A stretch of DNA of 64,000 nt from Streptomyces sp. HUAS 15-9 (GTDB lineage Bacteria; Actinomycetota; Actinomycetes; Streptomycetales; Streptomycetaceae): the NCBI RefSeq assembly GCF_025642155.1, contig NZ_CP106798.1, positions 8,990,001-9,054,000 of the forward strand, given 5' to 3'. The stretch's first letter is position 1. Every line of letters starts with the position of its first letter. The translations under genes were made by a program, and so were the position numbers. The notes under the pieces were generated by a model. It searched no databases. It had not been told where the DNA came from and saw only the letters and a program-made list of their open reading frames with translations. Shown piece by piece: positions 9,605 through 19,128 of this stretch.

Positions 9605-10489
9605 CTACATCTGCTTCAGCTCCGCGTGCACCGCCTCCGCGATGGCTGCCGTCGCGTTCTCCGCAAACAGGATCGTGTAGTGGTTGGTGTCGTCGATCCG
9701 GCGGGTGGTGATCCGGTCCGGGTCGAGGTCGCCAGCGGCGAGACGTCCCTCGTCGTACAGGCCCTGGGGTTCGTTCATCACTCCGCGCCGTGCCCACAGC
9801 AGGGTGCCGCGCACCTGGGGCTGGTGGATGGCGGCCAGCGTCTCAGTGTCGCCCAGGGGGCCCGCGCCGTCGGCCCGGATCGCGTCCAGGACGCAGCTGC
9901 TGCGCATCTCGGGGGGCTCGCCGGTCAGGTCGCGGTCCACGTATGCCTGGACGTGCGGGCCCCAGTGGGCGGTGAGGGACGGGTGCTCGCGGAAGTGTGT
10001 GTGGTATGCCTCGCGGTTCGGGAAGGTCTCCTTGAGCCGGCGCATCGCGGGTCCGATGACGGACTCGATGACCTCGTCGATGTCCGCGCCTCCCGGGATG
10101 GGGAAGCCGAGGCCGCCGTCGACGAGGACCACGCGGGGGAAGCGGTCCGGGTGCCGCGCGGCGGCCACCGCGGCGATGAAGGCCCCGAGCGAGTGGCCGA
10201 CGAGCAGCGCCTGTCGCAGGCCCAGGTGGTCGAGCAGGGCGAGGATGTCCTCGACGTGGGCGGGAATGCCGTACGGCCCCGGCAGTCCGGCGCTGTGGGC
10301 CCGGCCGCGTAGGTCCGGGGCGTACAGGTCGACGTCGCCGAGCTGCTCGGCGGCGGCGACGAAGGCCAGGCCGTTGGCGGTGATGCCGTGCAGCGCGATG
10401 ACCGCGGGCCCCTCGCCGGGCCACCGGGTCACGGCGAGGTCGCCTCCTTGCACCGGGACGGCGAGTTCCTGCACAGTACGCGAGGTCAT
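9605..10489 (-). CDS. Alpha/beta-hydrolase
   Basis: A 294-residue soluble alpha/beta-hydrolase. It shows VIALHGITANG (oxyanion loop), the nucleophile elbow LLVGHSLGAFIA with Ser in GHSLG, DLRGRAHS before it, and late DDTNHYTILF carrying the catalytic His. The start is ATG at 10489, behind a strong AGGAGGA site. Its ATG overlaps the stop codon of the upstream livM remnant (ATGA), so it was once translationally coupled to a branched-chain amino-acid ABC transporter operon. That upstream gene is now broken, which may lower expression. Substrate not identifiable; an amide or ester hydrolase is likely. Confidence 0.8.
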   Translation of the reverse strand: MTSRTVQELAVPVQGGDLAVTRWPGEGPAVIALHGITANGLAFVAAAEQLGDVDLYAPDLRGRAHSAGLPGPYGIPAHVEDILALLDHLGLRQALLVGHSLGAFIAAVAAARHPDRFPRVVLVDGGLGFPIPGGADIDEVIESVIGPAMRRLKETFPNREAYHTHFREHPSLTAHWGPHVQAYVDRDLTGEPPEMRSSCVLDAIRADGAGPLGDTETLAAIHQPQVRGTLLWARRGVMNEPQGLYDEGRLAAGDLDPDRITTRRIDDTNHYTILFAENATAAIAEAVHAELKQM

Positions 10490-11451
10490 GCGGACTTCCT
10501 CCTTCTGTCCGGCGCGGCCAGGCCGCCCGGGGCCACGTAGACGGCCACCACGAACAGTGTGCCGAGAACGAGCATGGGTTGTAGGCCCAGGTTCCAGCCC
10601 GGCAGCCGTTGGTCGAGATAGGTGAAGAGCACACCGCCGACGACCGGCCCCCAGCGTGTGCCGCTGCCGCCGAGCACCACCATCACCAGGAGCGTGACGG
10701 TGAAGTCGGGTGTTCTGGCGCGGGGTGTGGCGCCCTCGGTGACGAGCAGGTGCAGGCACCGCCGGGCACGGCCGGTGCCCTGGCCAGGGTGAAGGCGGCG
10801 AGCTTGTACGCGAAGAGGCTGCGGCCGAGGACCGCGACCCGCTGCTCGTTGTCCCTGATGCCCTGCCAGGTCCGGCCGATCGGCCGCGCCGTGGCCGTCC
10901 ACGCGACGGCGGCGACCAGGGCGAGGCAGCTGAGGGCGAGCCAGTAGATGTTGACCCTGTTCTGCACGCCGACCAGCGCCGCGGGCACGCCCTCGGTGCT
11001 CGGCGTCAGGCCCTCCTCGCCGCCGGTCAGGCCGTCCGGGGTGCGCTCCACCCAGATCGCTCCAGCCTGCGCGAAGGCCGACGTGACCAGGCGAACCCGA
11101 TCGGTCCGAGGGCGACGGAGCGCGCGAGACGGCGCCGATGAGGACGGCGAGCGCGGTCCCAGCGGCCAGAGCGGCGGCGCGGCGGGCAGCAGCGCCAGAC
11201 CGAAGTGGGTCGGCCAGCTGGGTGCCGTACGCGCCGCCTGCCACGTAGAGGCCATGCCCGAAGGAGAGCAGTCCGGTACGGCCGAACATCAGGTCGTAGC
11301 TGAGCGCGAGCCCCGCGAAGAGCAGGCAGAGCGCGAACAGCTGAAGGGATCCTGGGGAGTTGACGGGTCCGTCCAGCAGCACGGGGGTGTTCAGCGCCGA
11401 GAACGGCAGCAGGAGCAGGACGAGCGGCACTGCGGCGCCCCACGCGGTCAC
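10486..11451 (-). pseudogene. LivM-type branched-chain amino-acid ABC permease, frameshifted
   Basis: The first third reads like LivM (LALSYDLMFGRTGLLSFGHGLYVAGGAYG). The frame then changes to SVALGPIGFA, then VTSAFAQAGAIWVERTPDGLTGGE through ATARPIGRTWQGIRDNEQRVAVLG, and returns to the first frame for TLLVMVVLGGSGTRWGPVVGG up to the stop. At least three indels are needed to explain this. The missing adenine in the GCC(A)TGGTCACG context near 11090 is one clear site. No intact partner permease, ATPase or binding protein is nearby. Confidence 0.75.
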
Positions 11452-11518
11452 GACACCAAGATCGAGATAGACCCAGCGGAGTCCTACTGCCGACTGCCGT
11501 GTCTTCTGATCTCGAGTA

Positions 11519-11950
11519 GTGGATCACGGTTGGGTGATGCGTCGCCATGAACGGTCCGATGCGGAATGGGAGTTCGTCCGGCCGCTGCTGCCGTCGTCCT
11601 TGCGGGGGCGGAAGCGGTTGGACGACCGAAGGATCCTCAACGGGATCGTGTGGAAGGTCCGCACCGGGACGGCCTGGTGGGATGTGCCCGATCGGTACGG
11701 GCCCTGGGTCACGCTGCACACCAGCTGGCAGCGCGGCATCGCCCACACGATCCCCGAGCGGGCCGATCAGGTCCGCAACAGGCTGAAGTGCGGCAGTCGT
11801 GGCGGGCGTCCGACGGCCTTCGACAAGCACCTCTACAAGTGACGCAACGCCGTGGAACGCTGCTTCAACCGCCTTGAGCAGCGCGGCATCGCCACCCGCC
11901 GAGTCCTACCAGACAGCCGTCACCCTCGCATCGCTCCTGATGTGGGCGTG
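11519..11950 (+). mobile_element. IS5-family transposase remnant 1
   Basis: The N-terminus MRRHERSDAEWEFVRPLLPS through WKVRTGTAWWDVPDRYGPW is typical of the IS5/ISL2-type transposases common in Streptomyces. It jumps directly to TIPERADQVRNRLKCGSRGG and NAVERCFNRLEQ, skipping the catalytic middle part, with a stop at about 11840 before the last block. It is an internally deleted, inactive copy that lies against the 5' end of the livM remnant. Confidence 0.75.
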
Positions 11951-11984
11951 ACACTTGACGACAACTCCCAGGAGTGAGAGCCGG

Positions 11985-12463
11985 GGTCGCTCGTGAGGCG
12001 GGTTCACCAGCAAGCTCCACCTGAGCGCGGTCGGCCGCTGCCGTCCGCTGTCCCCGGTCGTCACGCCGGGCCAGCGGGCGGACGGCACCCAGTTCACGGC
12101 GGTGCTGGAGAAGATCCGCGTGCCCAGACCCGGTCCGGGCAGACCCCGCAAGAAGCCCGGCAGTCTTGCCGCCGACAAGGCCTACGGCCACGGCCCGTGC
12201 CGCAAGTCCTGCGGCTCAGGGGTATCCGGAACACGATTCCGGAGAAGACAGCCGGCCAAGCCGCCCGCCTGCGCAAGGGCTCACGCGGCGGACGGCCACC
12301 TGGCTTCGACGAGGAGCGGTACGAGAAAACGCAAACCGTCGAGCGGGTGATCAACAAGCTGCAGTAGGTCCGGGCGGCGGTGGCCACCCGTTATGACAAG
12401 CTCGGCTATGTCTTCCTCGGCACTGCCACCGCGGCGGCCCTGGTCCTCCGGCTGCGCACATGA
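11985..12463 (+). mobile_element. IS5-family transposase remnant 2 (C-terminal half)
   Basis: This copy starts inside the transposase at GGFTSKLHLSAVGRCRPLS. It continues through TPGQRADGTQFT, PGRPRKKPGSLAADKAYG, a frameshift, then LRLRGIRNTIPEKTAGQ, GSRGGRPPGFDEERYEK and TVERVINKLQ, an in-frame TAG, and VATRYDKLGYVFLGTATAAA to a final stop at 12461-12463. It differs from remnant 1 in shared blocks, so the two are not duplicates of one insertion. Confidence 0.75.
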
Positions 12464-12482
12464 TCGCCCGGACAAGTCCTGG

Positions 12483-12519
12483 CCTACCCAGGTAAAAGGA
12501 ATATTTACCTCCGGGTAGG
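12483..12519. repeat. AT-rich inverted repeat
   Basis: The left arm CCTACCCAGGTAAA (12483-12496) and right arm TTTACCTCCGGGTAGG (12504-12519) pair over 13 bases with a small bulge around a 7-nt loop. It lies 20 bp after the IS5 remnant and 460 bp before the SpoIIE gene. It may be an operator, a terminator or an old IS end. The A/T-rich centre stands out in this GC-rich DNA. Confidence 0.55.
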
Positions 12520-12978
12520 TGCGAGTCAAGGTTTCGGCCGGTGGCCGAATCCCGTCCGTTATCAAGTCGTCCGGGCAGCACCAAGGGCCCGTACGCGATG
12601 TCTGGGCCCTTCTGACTGTTGCGGAGCGGCCGTCAGGACTGCTTGAGCGGGGCCCATGCGTGGTGCGCCGCCATTCCGCCTTGGCCTCCGCGAGCTCGAC
12701 GGCGACCGCGCTGGGTGCCGTGCCACCGCGGTGGTTGCGCGAGGTGAGGGAGCTGGAGACGATGAGGACGGAGCAGACCTCCGTGGTCAGGTGCGCGCGG
12801 GAGGGAAATTGCAGGTCAGGCACACTATGAGACCGGGTTGGGTGACCCCGTCGACTCCGGTGGTGCACCGCCGTGCTCGACCCGGCAGCCGCCTGGAACA
12901 GCGGAGACGTGTGTCAAAGTGGAGGGGCGGCAACACGTCGGCGCGTTCGGCGGGGGAGACAGGAGAAGGTGGCCTGTC
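12520..12978. other. Non-coding leader region of the SpoIIE gene
   Basis: I see no gene I can support. An open frame continues upstream of the chosen SpoIIE start but lacks family homology. The promoter of the phosphatase gene should lie here; I could not pick out a clear -35/-10 pair. Confidence 0.35.
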
Positions 12979-15147
12979 ATGTCCATATATTTCGATCCCC
13001 AGCGTTCGGCCACGGCGCACGTCCCCGTCGACAGGCGGGGCGAGGAGTACGCGGACCTGTTCGGGCAGGCCCCGGTGATCTTCGCAGCGCTCAGTGGCCC
13101 GAGGCACCTGCTGGAAGCGGCGAATTCAGTATTCTTCGAGACCCTCGGGTGCGACAGCGGGCACATCGGCGAGCCGGTCGGCGAAGTGATTGCGGAACTG
13201 GCTCCGCAGGGCGTCCTCGACCGGCTCGACGCGGTCTACCGCACCGGCGTGGCGTACCGGGCCCGAGACGGGCGACTTCTGTTGGGCGGGCCGGACAGGC
13301 AGCGGGAGAGGTTCTTCGACTTCACCTACGAGCCCCGCTGGGACGCGGTCGGCCGGATCGATGGGGTCGTGGTGATCGCCGTCGAGACCACCGCGTACCA
13401 CCACGCGCATCTCCTGGCCGCCGAGCAGCGCACACTGCTGGAGCAGATCGCACGCGACGCCCCGCTGGACGAGATCCTCTGCGGCATGGCCACGGCGATC
13501 CAGGATCTCTCCCCGGACATGATCGTCTCGGTACTGCTCGTCGATGGCGAAGGAGAGTGCCTGCGGCACGGCACCGGCCCACGCCTGCCCGACTTCTACA
13601 ACGAGGCGATCGACAGGATCCCCATTGGCGAGGGCATCGGCTCGTGCGGTACGGCCGCCTTCCGGCGCGAGCCGGTGATCGTCACGGACATCGCCACCGA
13701 CCCCCTGTGGAAGGACTACCGAGACGTGGCGCTGCGGGCCGGGCTCGCGGCGTGCTGGTCCACGCCGATCCAGGACGCGGAAGGTCTGCTGCTGGGCACC
13801 TTCGCGATGTACCACCGGACCCCCAGGGCTCCGGAGGACAAGGACGTGGCGCTCAGCGCCGCGTTCGCCCGCACAGCCGCGTTGGCCATCGAGCGCCACT
13901 CCGCGGTGGAGGCGAGACGTGCCGCCCAGGAGCGCGAAAAGGCAGCGCGTGAGGATCTGGCCTTCCTGCTGGAAGCCAGCACCGCCATCACGGGCGAGAC
14001 ACACTATTCCGACAGCCTTCAGCGCATGGCCCGACTGACTGTTCCGGCCCTGGCGCCGCTGTGTGCCGTCCATGTGCTCGAGCACGGTCAGACCCAGCGC
14101 ATCGCCGTCGCCGCAGAGACCCGTGCGGGAGAAATGCTCCTCACTTCTCCCGCACTGTGTGACGCGGTGGACGCCGCCGTCGCTCGCGTGCTGACTTCCG
14201 GCACCACCGAAACCGCCCACGCGGGCGGCCTCTGCGCGCAGCTCGGCGTCACGGGTTACGTGTGCGTGCCGCTGACCACCCGGAGCTGCACCTTCGGCGT
14301 GCTGACTCTCCTGGCCACCGACATGCCCCTGGACGGCCACACGATCGCCTTGGCCCAGGAGCTCGCCCGCCGGGCCGCTTCGAGTGCCGACAACGCCCAC
14401 CAGTTCACCGACCGCGTCCGGCTGGCGCGCGACCTACAAGCAGGGCTGCTGCCTCCCGAGTTGCCCAGGATTCCCGGTGCTGCTCTGGCGGCGTGGTACC
14501 AGCCGGCCGGTGAAGGACTCGACGTCGGCGGCGACTTCTACGACGTCTTCCCGCTGCCCGCCGATCACTGGGCGCTCATGATCGGTGATGTGTCCGGACG
14601 CGGCGCGCTGGCGGCCACCACCACCGGAATGGTCCGGCACACCGCACGCGCCGCCGCCCGCCTCCTGAACAACCCAGCGGCGGTGGTCGCCGCCATCAAC
14701 GACGCGTTGGCGGAGAGCACCGTCGGTGAAGACCAGTTCGTTTCACTCATTTACGGCGAGCTGCGGCACACCGCGTCCCACCTGACGCTCAACCTGATTC
14801 GCGCAGGGCATGTACCGCCTCTGGTGCGTCGCGCCGACGGCACGGTCGAAGAACTCACGCAACCCGGCCTGCTGTTGGGCATCGGTCCCGACCCCGGCTT
14901 CCGCCCGTGCGGCATCGACCTGTTCCCCGGCGACAGCCTGGTCCTGGTCACCGACGGCATCACCGAGGCTCGTTCCGCCAACGGCGAATTCTTCGGCGAG
15001 GACCGCTTGGCGGACGCACTCGCCGCTGTCCGGACCGCGCCGCCCACCGCCGCCGCCCTCATCGAGTCCATCACCGCCGCAGTCACCGCCTTCGCAGGCG
15101 ATGCCATCCTGGACGACCGGGCCGCACTGGTTGTCACCGCCACCTGA
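12979..15147 (+). CDS. PAS-GAF-SpoIIE (PP2C-type) serine phosphatase
   Basis: A 722-residue cytoplasmic regulator. Residues about 20-145 form a PAS-like sensor (DLFGQAPVIFAALSGPRHLLE through FFDFTYEPRWD). A GAF domain follows at about 160-310 (IPIGEGIGSCGTAAFRREPVI), a second weaker GAF at about 330-500, and a C-terminal SpoIIE/RsbU phosphatase from 510, with metal-binding aspartates in DVGGDFYDVFPL, IGDVSGRGALAA and LVTDGITEAR. Proteins of this build dephosphorylate anti-anti-sigma (STAS) factors in partner switching. The STAS gene at 52.9 kb and the tandem SpoIIAA-like gene at 33 kb are possible but unproven partners. ATG at 12979 follows AGGAGAAGGTGG. Confidence 0.85.
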   Translation: MSIYFDPQRSATAHVPVDRRGEEYADLFGQAPVIFAALSGPRHLLEAANSVFFETLGCDSGHIGEPVGEVIAELAPQGVLDRLDAVYRTGVAYRARDGRLLLGGPDRQRERFFDFTYEPRWDAVGRIDGVVVIAVETTAYHHAHLLAAEQRTLLEQIARDAPLDEILCGMATAIQDLSPDMIVSVLLVDGEGECLRHGTGPRLPDFYNEAIDRIPIGEGIGSCGTAAFRREPVIVTDIATDPLWKDYRDVALRAGLAACWSTPIQDAEGLLLGTFAMYHRTPRAPEDKDVALSAAFARTAALAIERHSAVEARRAAQEREKAAREDLAFLLEASTAITGETHYSDSLQRMARLTVPALAPLCAVHVLEHGQTQRIAVAAETRAGEMLLTSPALCDAVDAAVARVLTSGTTETAHAGGLCAQLGVTGYVCVPLTTRSCTFGVLTLLATDMPLDGHTIALAQELARRAASSADNAHQFTDRVRLARDLQAGLLPPELPRIPGAALAAWYQPAGEGLDVGGDFYDVFPLPADHWALMIGDVSGRGALAATTTGMVRHTARAAARLLNNPAAVVAAINDALAESTVGEDQFVSLIYGELRHTASHLTLNLIRAGHVPPLVRRADGTVEELTQPGLLLGIGPDPGFRPCGIDLFPGDSLVLVTDGITEARSANGEFFGEDRLADALAAVRTAPPTAAALIESITAAVTAFAGDAILDDRAALVVTAT

Positions 15148-15565
15148 TGGTCACGATGCCTACGGCAGGACCACCGCGACATGGGGGTTTCGCTTCTGTC
15201 CGTTGCCCGCCTCAGGCGCAGGCTCTCTACCGCGCCCTGCCGCATACATGAGTCCCCCACCAAGTGATGCTGCTCCCATGTTTCCGCACGCTGCGCTGCG
15301 TCTTTCGAGTAGCGTCCCAGCATGGAGATGCGGATCGACCCAGTTGAGGCATGGGAGCGATTGCGGGCCAGTTCGGGTTCGTTGCGGGGCCCCTTCTCCA
15401 GCGCCGCTCGCACCTGCTCTTGACGGTGAACGTCGGCCCGTCGTCCGGGCAGACGGCGCCGGGGTGGGGCGCAGCGCACTGCTCGGCGTGCCGGATCACG
15501 TCGGCGATGCGCCAGTGCGCGGGAAGCTGTCCCCCGCACCTGCTCAACCTGGGGATACGGGCGGG
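15148..15565. other. Degenerate stretch downstream of the SpoIIE gene
   Basis: The minus strand has coding-like patches in shifting frames, for example ALEKGPRNEPELARNRSHAS near 15340-15400 and RIADVIRHAEQCAAPHPGAV near 15480-15520. I cannot name the family or families. It is probably gene debris adjoining the SWIM remnant. Confidence 0.35.
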
Positions 15566-15965
15566 GTGAACCGGCTGCTTCACCAACGCCCAAAGCAGCC
15601 CCACATCTCAGAGTGCGCGGGGACGGAACCGACGCTGATGCCGAGGCTGCCGCCTGCGATGCCGCGCGGGCTGTGTTGCGGCGGGCGAGCTCGTCCAGCA
15701 GCTGCTGTTCGCCGCGGCCGCGCATCAGCAGCAGGACGAAGGGGTCTTCGTCCTGCAGGCGTGCGGCCTGCTAGCACAGCGCGGCGGCGTGCTTGCACGG
15801 GTAGCCCCAGCCGGGGCAGGAGCAGGACGGCTCCAGGTCGTTGGCAGACGGGAGCGGCCGTACACCGGCCTTCAGCGCGTCCTTGACCAGCTCGGTGGGC
15901 ATGTCGCCGTCCAGCAGTGCGGCGATGTGCCCGGCGCGCGCCGCCACCGCGTTGAGGAGCCGGTC
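15566..15965 (-). pseudogene. SWIM zinc-finger protein, C-terminal remnant with in-frame stop
   Basis: In one frame the minus strand reads RDRLLNAVAARAGHIAALLD, DALKAGVRPLPSANDLEPS and the zinc motif CSCPGWGYPCKH (CxC-x7-CxH), which defines the SWIM finger. It then reads HAAALC, a TAG stop at 15771-15773 where Tyr is normal, and QAARLQDEDPFVLLLMRGRG. The N-terminal part is missing: upstream it fuses directly to a transposase fragment at about 15966. The gene is therefore both truncated and interrupted. Confidence 0.75.
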
Positions 15966-16098
15966 CCGCGAGGTACTTCCGGACCGTCTTGCGATCCAGT
16001 CCCGTCTCCCGGGCGATCTCCGACAGGCTCATCGCTCCGGACTCCAGCAACACCCGAAAGCGTCGCAGTTCAGACCACCGGCGCGGATCCAGGACCAC
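15966..16098 (-). mobile_element. IS21-type IstA N-terminal fragment
   Basis: VLDPRRWSELRRFRVLLESG followed by AMSLSEIARETGLDRKTVRK is the N-terminal helix-turn-helix of an IS21-family transposase as seen in Streptomyces. It ends after KYL, where the SWIM sequence begins in another frame. Only about 45 residues remain. It may mark the insertion that destroyed the SWIM gene. Confidence 0.6.
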
Positions 16099-16398
16099 CG
16101 CCGACCACCCCCTGCCGCAGCACACCGACTACGCAGCAGAGTGCCGACCGGCCCTCCTCGACGCATCAGGAACTGGCCGCATTCGCCCGTACGTGGGTGG
16201 GGACGTCAGGTGTACGCCGACACCGCAGATGCCGGAGCTGACCGCACCGGCAGAGCCGGCCCTGACCGTCCCGCACATGGGGTCCTTGGCCATCAGGCGG
16301 CGGGGGTGCGCTCGGTGAGGGAGAAGGAGCCGGTCGAGGCGGCTTTTGAAGGCCAGGCAGACGCCCGTGGCGGCTCGGACACAGGGGTGTTCGGCGGA

Positions 16399-19128
16399 TC
16401 ACCGAGTTGGGGTCCGAGGGACTGATGACGTGCGGGACTCGGTGGCGTCCCCCGGGTGCGGTCTGTTCGCCAACGGACGGCGGGTGGCTCTCGGTCGCGG
16501 TAGTCGGGTGACGGTGCTGAACCGTGCCGCGCGGCGTCGCAAATGCCGGTGGCCGAAGGCCGGTTGGGGGCGAGCCGGTGCATACGCGGTTCGGTAGAAG
16601 ATCCGTTTCCCGGTCTCGACGAGGAGAAGGTAGACAACGACCATGGCGGCTACTGCGGCAAAGAAGCCGGGCGGCAGGAGTTGGAAGCCGAGGACGTGGG
16701 CCAGTGGGGTGGCCGGCAGGGCGGCGCCGAGGGCGACGACGCCCAGTGCTGTCAGTGTCAGGGGGAGGCTGGGGCGGCTGCGCCAGAACGGGGTGCGGCG
16801 GGTGCGGATGGCGAAGATCACCAGCGTCTGTGTGGCGAGGGACTCCACGAACCAGCCGGTGTGGAACTGGGCCGCGTCGGCGTGGAAGACCCACAGCATG
16901 ACCGCGAAGGTGACGAAGTCGAACAGCGAGCTGATCGGTCCGAAGCAGACCATGAAGCGCCGGATGAACGCGATGTCCCAGTGCGCGGGGCGGCGCACCT
17001 GCTCCTCGTCGACCTCGTCGGTGGGGATGGCGAGCTGGCTGCTGTCGTACAGAAGGTTGTTGAGCAGGATCTGGGAAGGCAGCATCGGCAGGAAGGGCAG
17101 GAACAGTGAGGCGCCGGCCGCGCTGAACATATTGCCGAAGTTGCTCGAGGTACCCATCAGTACGTACTTGATGGTGTTGGCGAAGATCCGCCGTCCTTCG
17201 GTGACCCCGTCGGCCAGGACACCGAGGTCCTTCTCCAGCAGGATCACGTCGGCTGCGTCCTTGGCCACGTCGGTGGCCGAATCGACCGAGATGCCCACGT
17301 CGGCGGCGTGCAGTGCGAGGGCGTCGTTGACGCCGTCGCCGAGGAAGGCGACATCGCCGCCGGTGCGTCGCTGAGTGCGGACGATACGGGCCTTGTGCTC
17401 GGGGCTGACCCGGGCGAAGACCGTGGTGTGCCGGATCGCGGCGGTGAGCCGTTCGTCGTCCAGGGCGTCCAGGTCGGTCCCGGTCAGCACGCCGACATCG
17501 GCCAGCCCGAGATCGTGGCAGATCTTGGCGGCCACCGCCGGGTTGTCCCCGGTGACGATCTTCACCGTGATGCCCAGCGCGTCCAGTCGCCCCAGTGCCT
17601 CGGCCACTTGGGGTTTCGGCGGATCGAGGAAGACCAGCAGACCCGCCAGGCGCAGGTCACGTTCGTCGGCGGCTGCGAGGGTGGTGTCCGCACGGGCGGG
17701 ACGGTTCGCCACGGCAACGACGCGGTTTCCGGCGGCGAACTCGGCCTCCAGCGCCCGGCGGACGGGCTCAGTCACCTCTGCGCAGCGTTCCAGTACCGTC
17801 TCGGGAGCGCCTTTCGTGATCAGCATGGTGACGCCGGCGGCATCGGTGACGGTGACGGAGACCATCCGCCGTTCATGGTCGAAGGGCAGGACTGCTACCC
17901 GTTTCCAGCCCCTGAGCGCCGGGCGCTGGGAAGCGGAGGCAGGGGAGTCCCACAGGGCCTCGTCGAGCGGGTTTCCGCCCACGGGCCGGCCCTGGTCGTC
18001 CACGTCCGTCTCGGTGCACAGCAGCCCGAGACGCAGCACCTCCTCCGCCGACGTACCGCCGACGGGTACGGCGCGCATGAAGTCGATGCGGCCCTGGGTC
18101 AGGGTTCCGGTCTTGTCGGTGAACAGCACATCGACGTCGCCGAGGTCCTCGATGCACACCAGCCGCTTGACCAGTACCTTGCGCCGGCTCATCCGCCGGG
18201 AGCCGGCGGCCAGGCTGGTGGAGACCACGGCGGGCAGCAGCTGCGGAGTGATGCCGACCGCGATGGCCAGTGAGAACAGCAGCGCGTCGATCAGCGGCTT
18301 GTGCAGGGCCACGTTGATGATGAGGATCGATGCGGTCAGTGCCCCGGCGACGTAGACCAGGAGCATCGAGAACCGGCGCAGCCCCACCTGGAACTCGGTC
18401 TCCAGCTGGTGCCCGTTCAGCCCGGCGGCGATCTTCCCGAACTCGGCCTCCGCGCCGGTGGCGACCACTACGCCCCGGCCGCTTCCCGAGTGCACCACGG
18501 TGCCCATCAGGGCACATGCGGCCAGGTCCGCCAGCGCTGTGCCGGCCGGCACGGGGGCGGTGTCCTTCGCGACCGGCAACGACTCACCGGTCAGCACGGA
18601 CTCGCTGCACTCCAGCCCGGTGGCCTGCAGCAGCCGCAGGTCCGCGGGCACGATGTCGCCCAGCCGCAGCTCCACCACATCGCCCGGCACCAGGCCGGTG
18701 ACCTCCACTTCCTGCGGCCGCCCGTCGCGCAGCACGACCGCACGGTGCCGGATCTTCGCGTGCAACGCCTGGGCGGTCCTCTCCGCCCGGTATTCATTGG
18801 CGAAGCCCAGACCGACGGAGAGCGCCACGATCACCCCGATGATCACCGCGTCGCTGTGCTGACCGACGAAGTACGAGACCACGGCTGCGGCCACCAGCAG
18901 ACCCAGCAGCGGGGACCGCAGCTGATGCCACAGGACGAGCCACGCCCGGGCGCGATGCGAGTGGACCGCGTTGGGGCCCCAGCGCTTCAGCCGTCGTTCC
19001 GCTTCCTCCGACGACAGGCCGCCGCCGTTCACCTCGAGATCGCCCAGCACCTCTGCGGTGGTTCGGGCGGCCGCAGAGGCGGCGCGGCCCGCGGCCACCG
19101 GCCTTGCCGGCACAATGGCCGTCACCAT
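16399..19128 (-). CDS. mgtA: MgtA-type magnesium-translocating P-type ATPase
   Basis: A 909-residue P3B-type membrane ATPase that imports Mg2+. It has the N-terminal cation-ATPase domain (LSSEEAERRLKRWGPNAV), the actuator motif LTGES, the phosphorylated Asp in LFTDKTGTLTQG (about residue 338), KGAPE in the nucleotide domain, and the hinge FLGDGVNDALAL. TM segments flank the catalytic loops, with the last near LPPGFFAAVAAMVVVYLLL. Length is normal for MgtA/MgtB. A 55-residue Arg/Pro-rich tail after IFYRTAYAPA is unusual. ATG at 19128 follows GGAAGGGGA. A palindrome resembling the island box lies 162 bp upstream. I saw no Mg riboswitch leader. Confidence 0.88.
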   Translation of the reverse strand: MVTAIVPARPVAAGRAASAAARTTAEVLGDLEVNGGGLSSEEAERRLKRWGPNAVHSHRARAWLVLWHQLRSPLLGLLVAAAVVSYFVGQHSDAVIIGVIVALSVGLGFANEYRAERTAQALHAKIRHRAVVLRDGRPQEVEVTGLVPGDVVELRLGDIVPADLRLLQATGLECSESVLTGESLPVAKDTAPVPAGTALADLAACALMGTVVHSGSGRGVVVATGAEAEFGKIAAGLNGHQLETEFQVGLRRFSMLLVYVAGALTASILIINVALHKPLIDALLFSLAIAVGITPQLLPAVVSTSLAAGSRRMSRRKVLVKRLVCIEDLGDVDVLFTDKTGTLTQGRIDFMRAVPVGGTSAEEVLRLGLLCTETDVDDQGRPVGGNPLDEALWDSPASASQRPALRGWKRVAVLPFDHERRMVSVTVTDAAGVTMLITKGAPETVLERCAEVTEPVRRALEAEFAAGNRVVAVANRPARADTTLAAADERDLRLAGLLVFLDPPKPQVAEALGRLDALGITVKIVTGDNPAVAAKICHDLGLADVGVLTGTDLDALDDERLTAAIRHTTVFARVSPEHKARIVRTQRRTGGDVAFLGDGVNDALALHAADVGISVDSATDVAKDAADVILLEKDLGVLADGVTEGRRIFANTIKYVLMGTSSNFGNMFSAAGASLFLPFLPMLPSQILLNNLLYDSSQLAIPTDEVDEEQVRRPAHWDIAFIRRFMVCFGPISSLFDFVTFAVMLWVFHADAAQFHTGWFVESLATQTLVIFAIRTRRTPFWRSRPSLPLTLTALGVVALGAALPATPLAHVLGFQLLPPGFFAAVAAMVVVYLLLVETGKRIFYRTAYAPARPQPAFGHRHLRRRAARFSTVTRLPRPRATRRPLANRPHPGDATESRTSSVPRTPTR

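Noticed and set aside
12656..12830. A transposase-like plus-strand fragment (AVPPRWLREVRELETMRTEQ)
   Set aside because: The similarity to IS3 OrfA coiled regions is too short and composition-driven to support.
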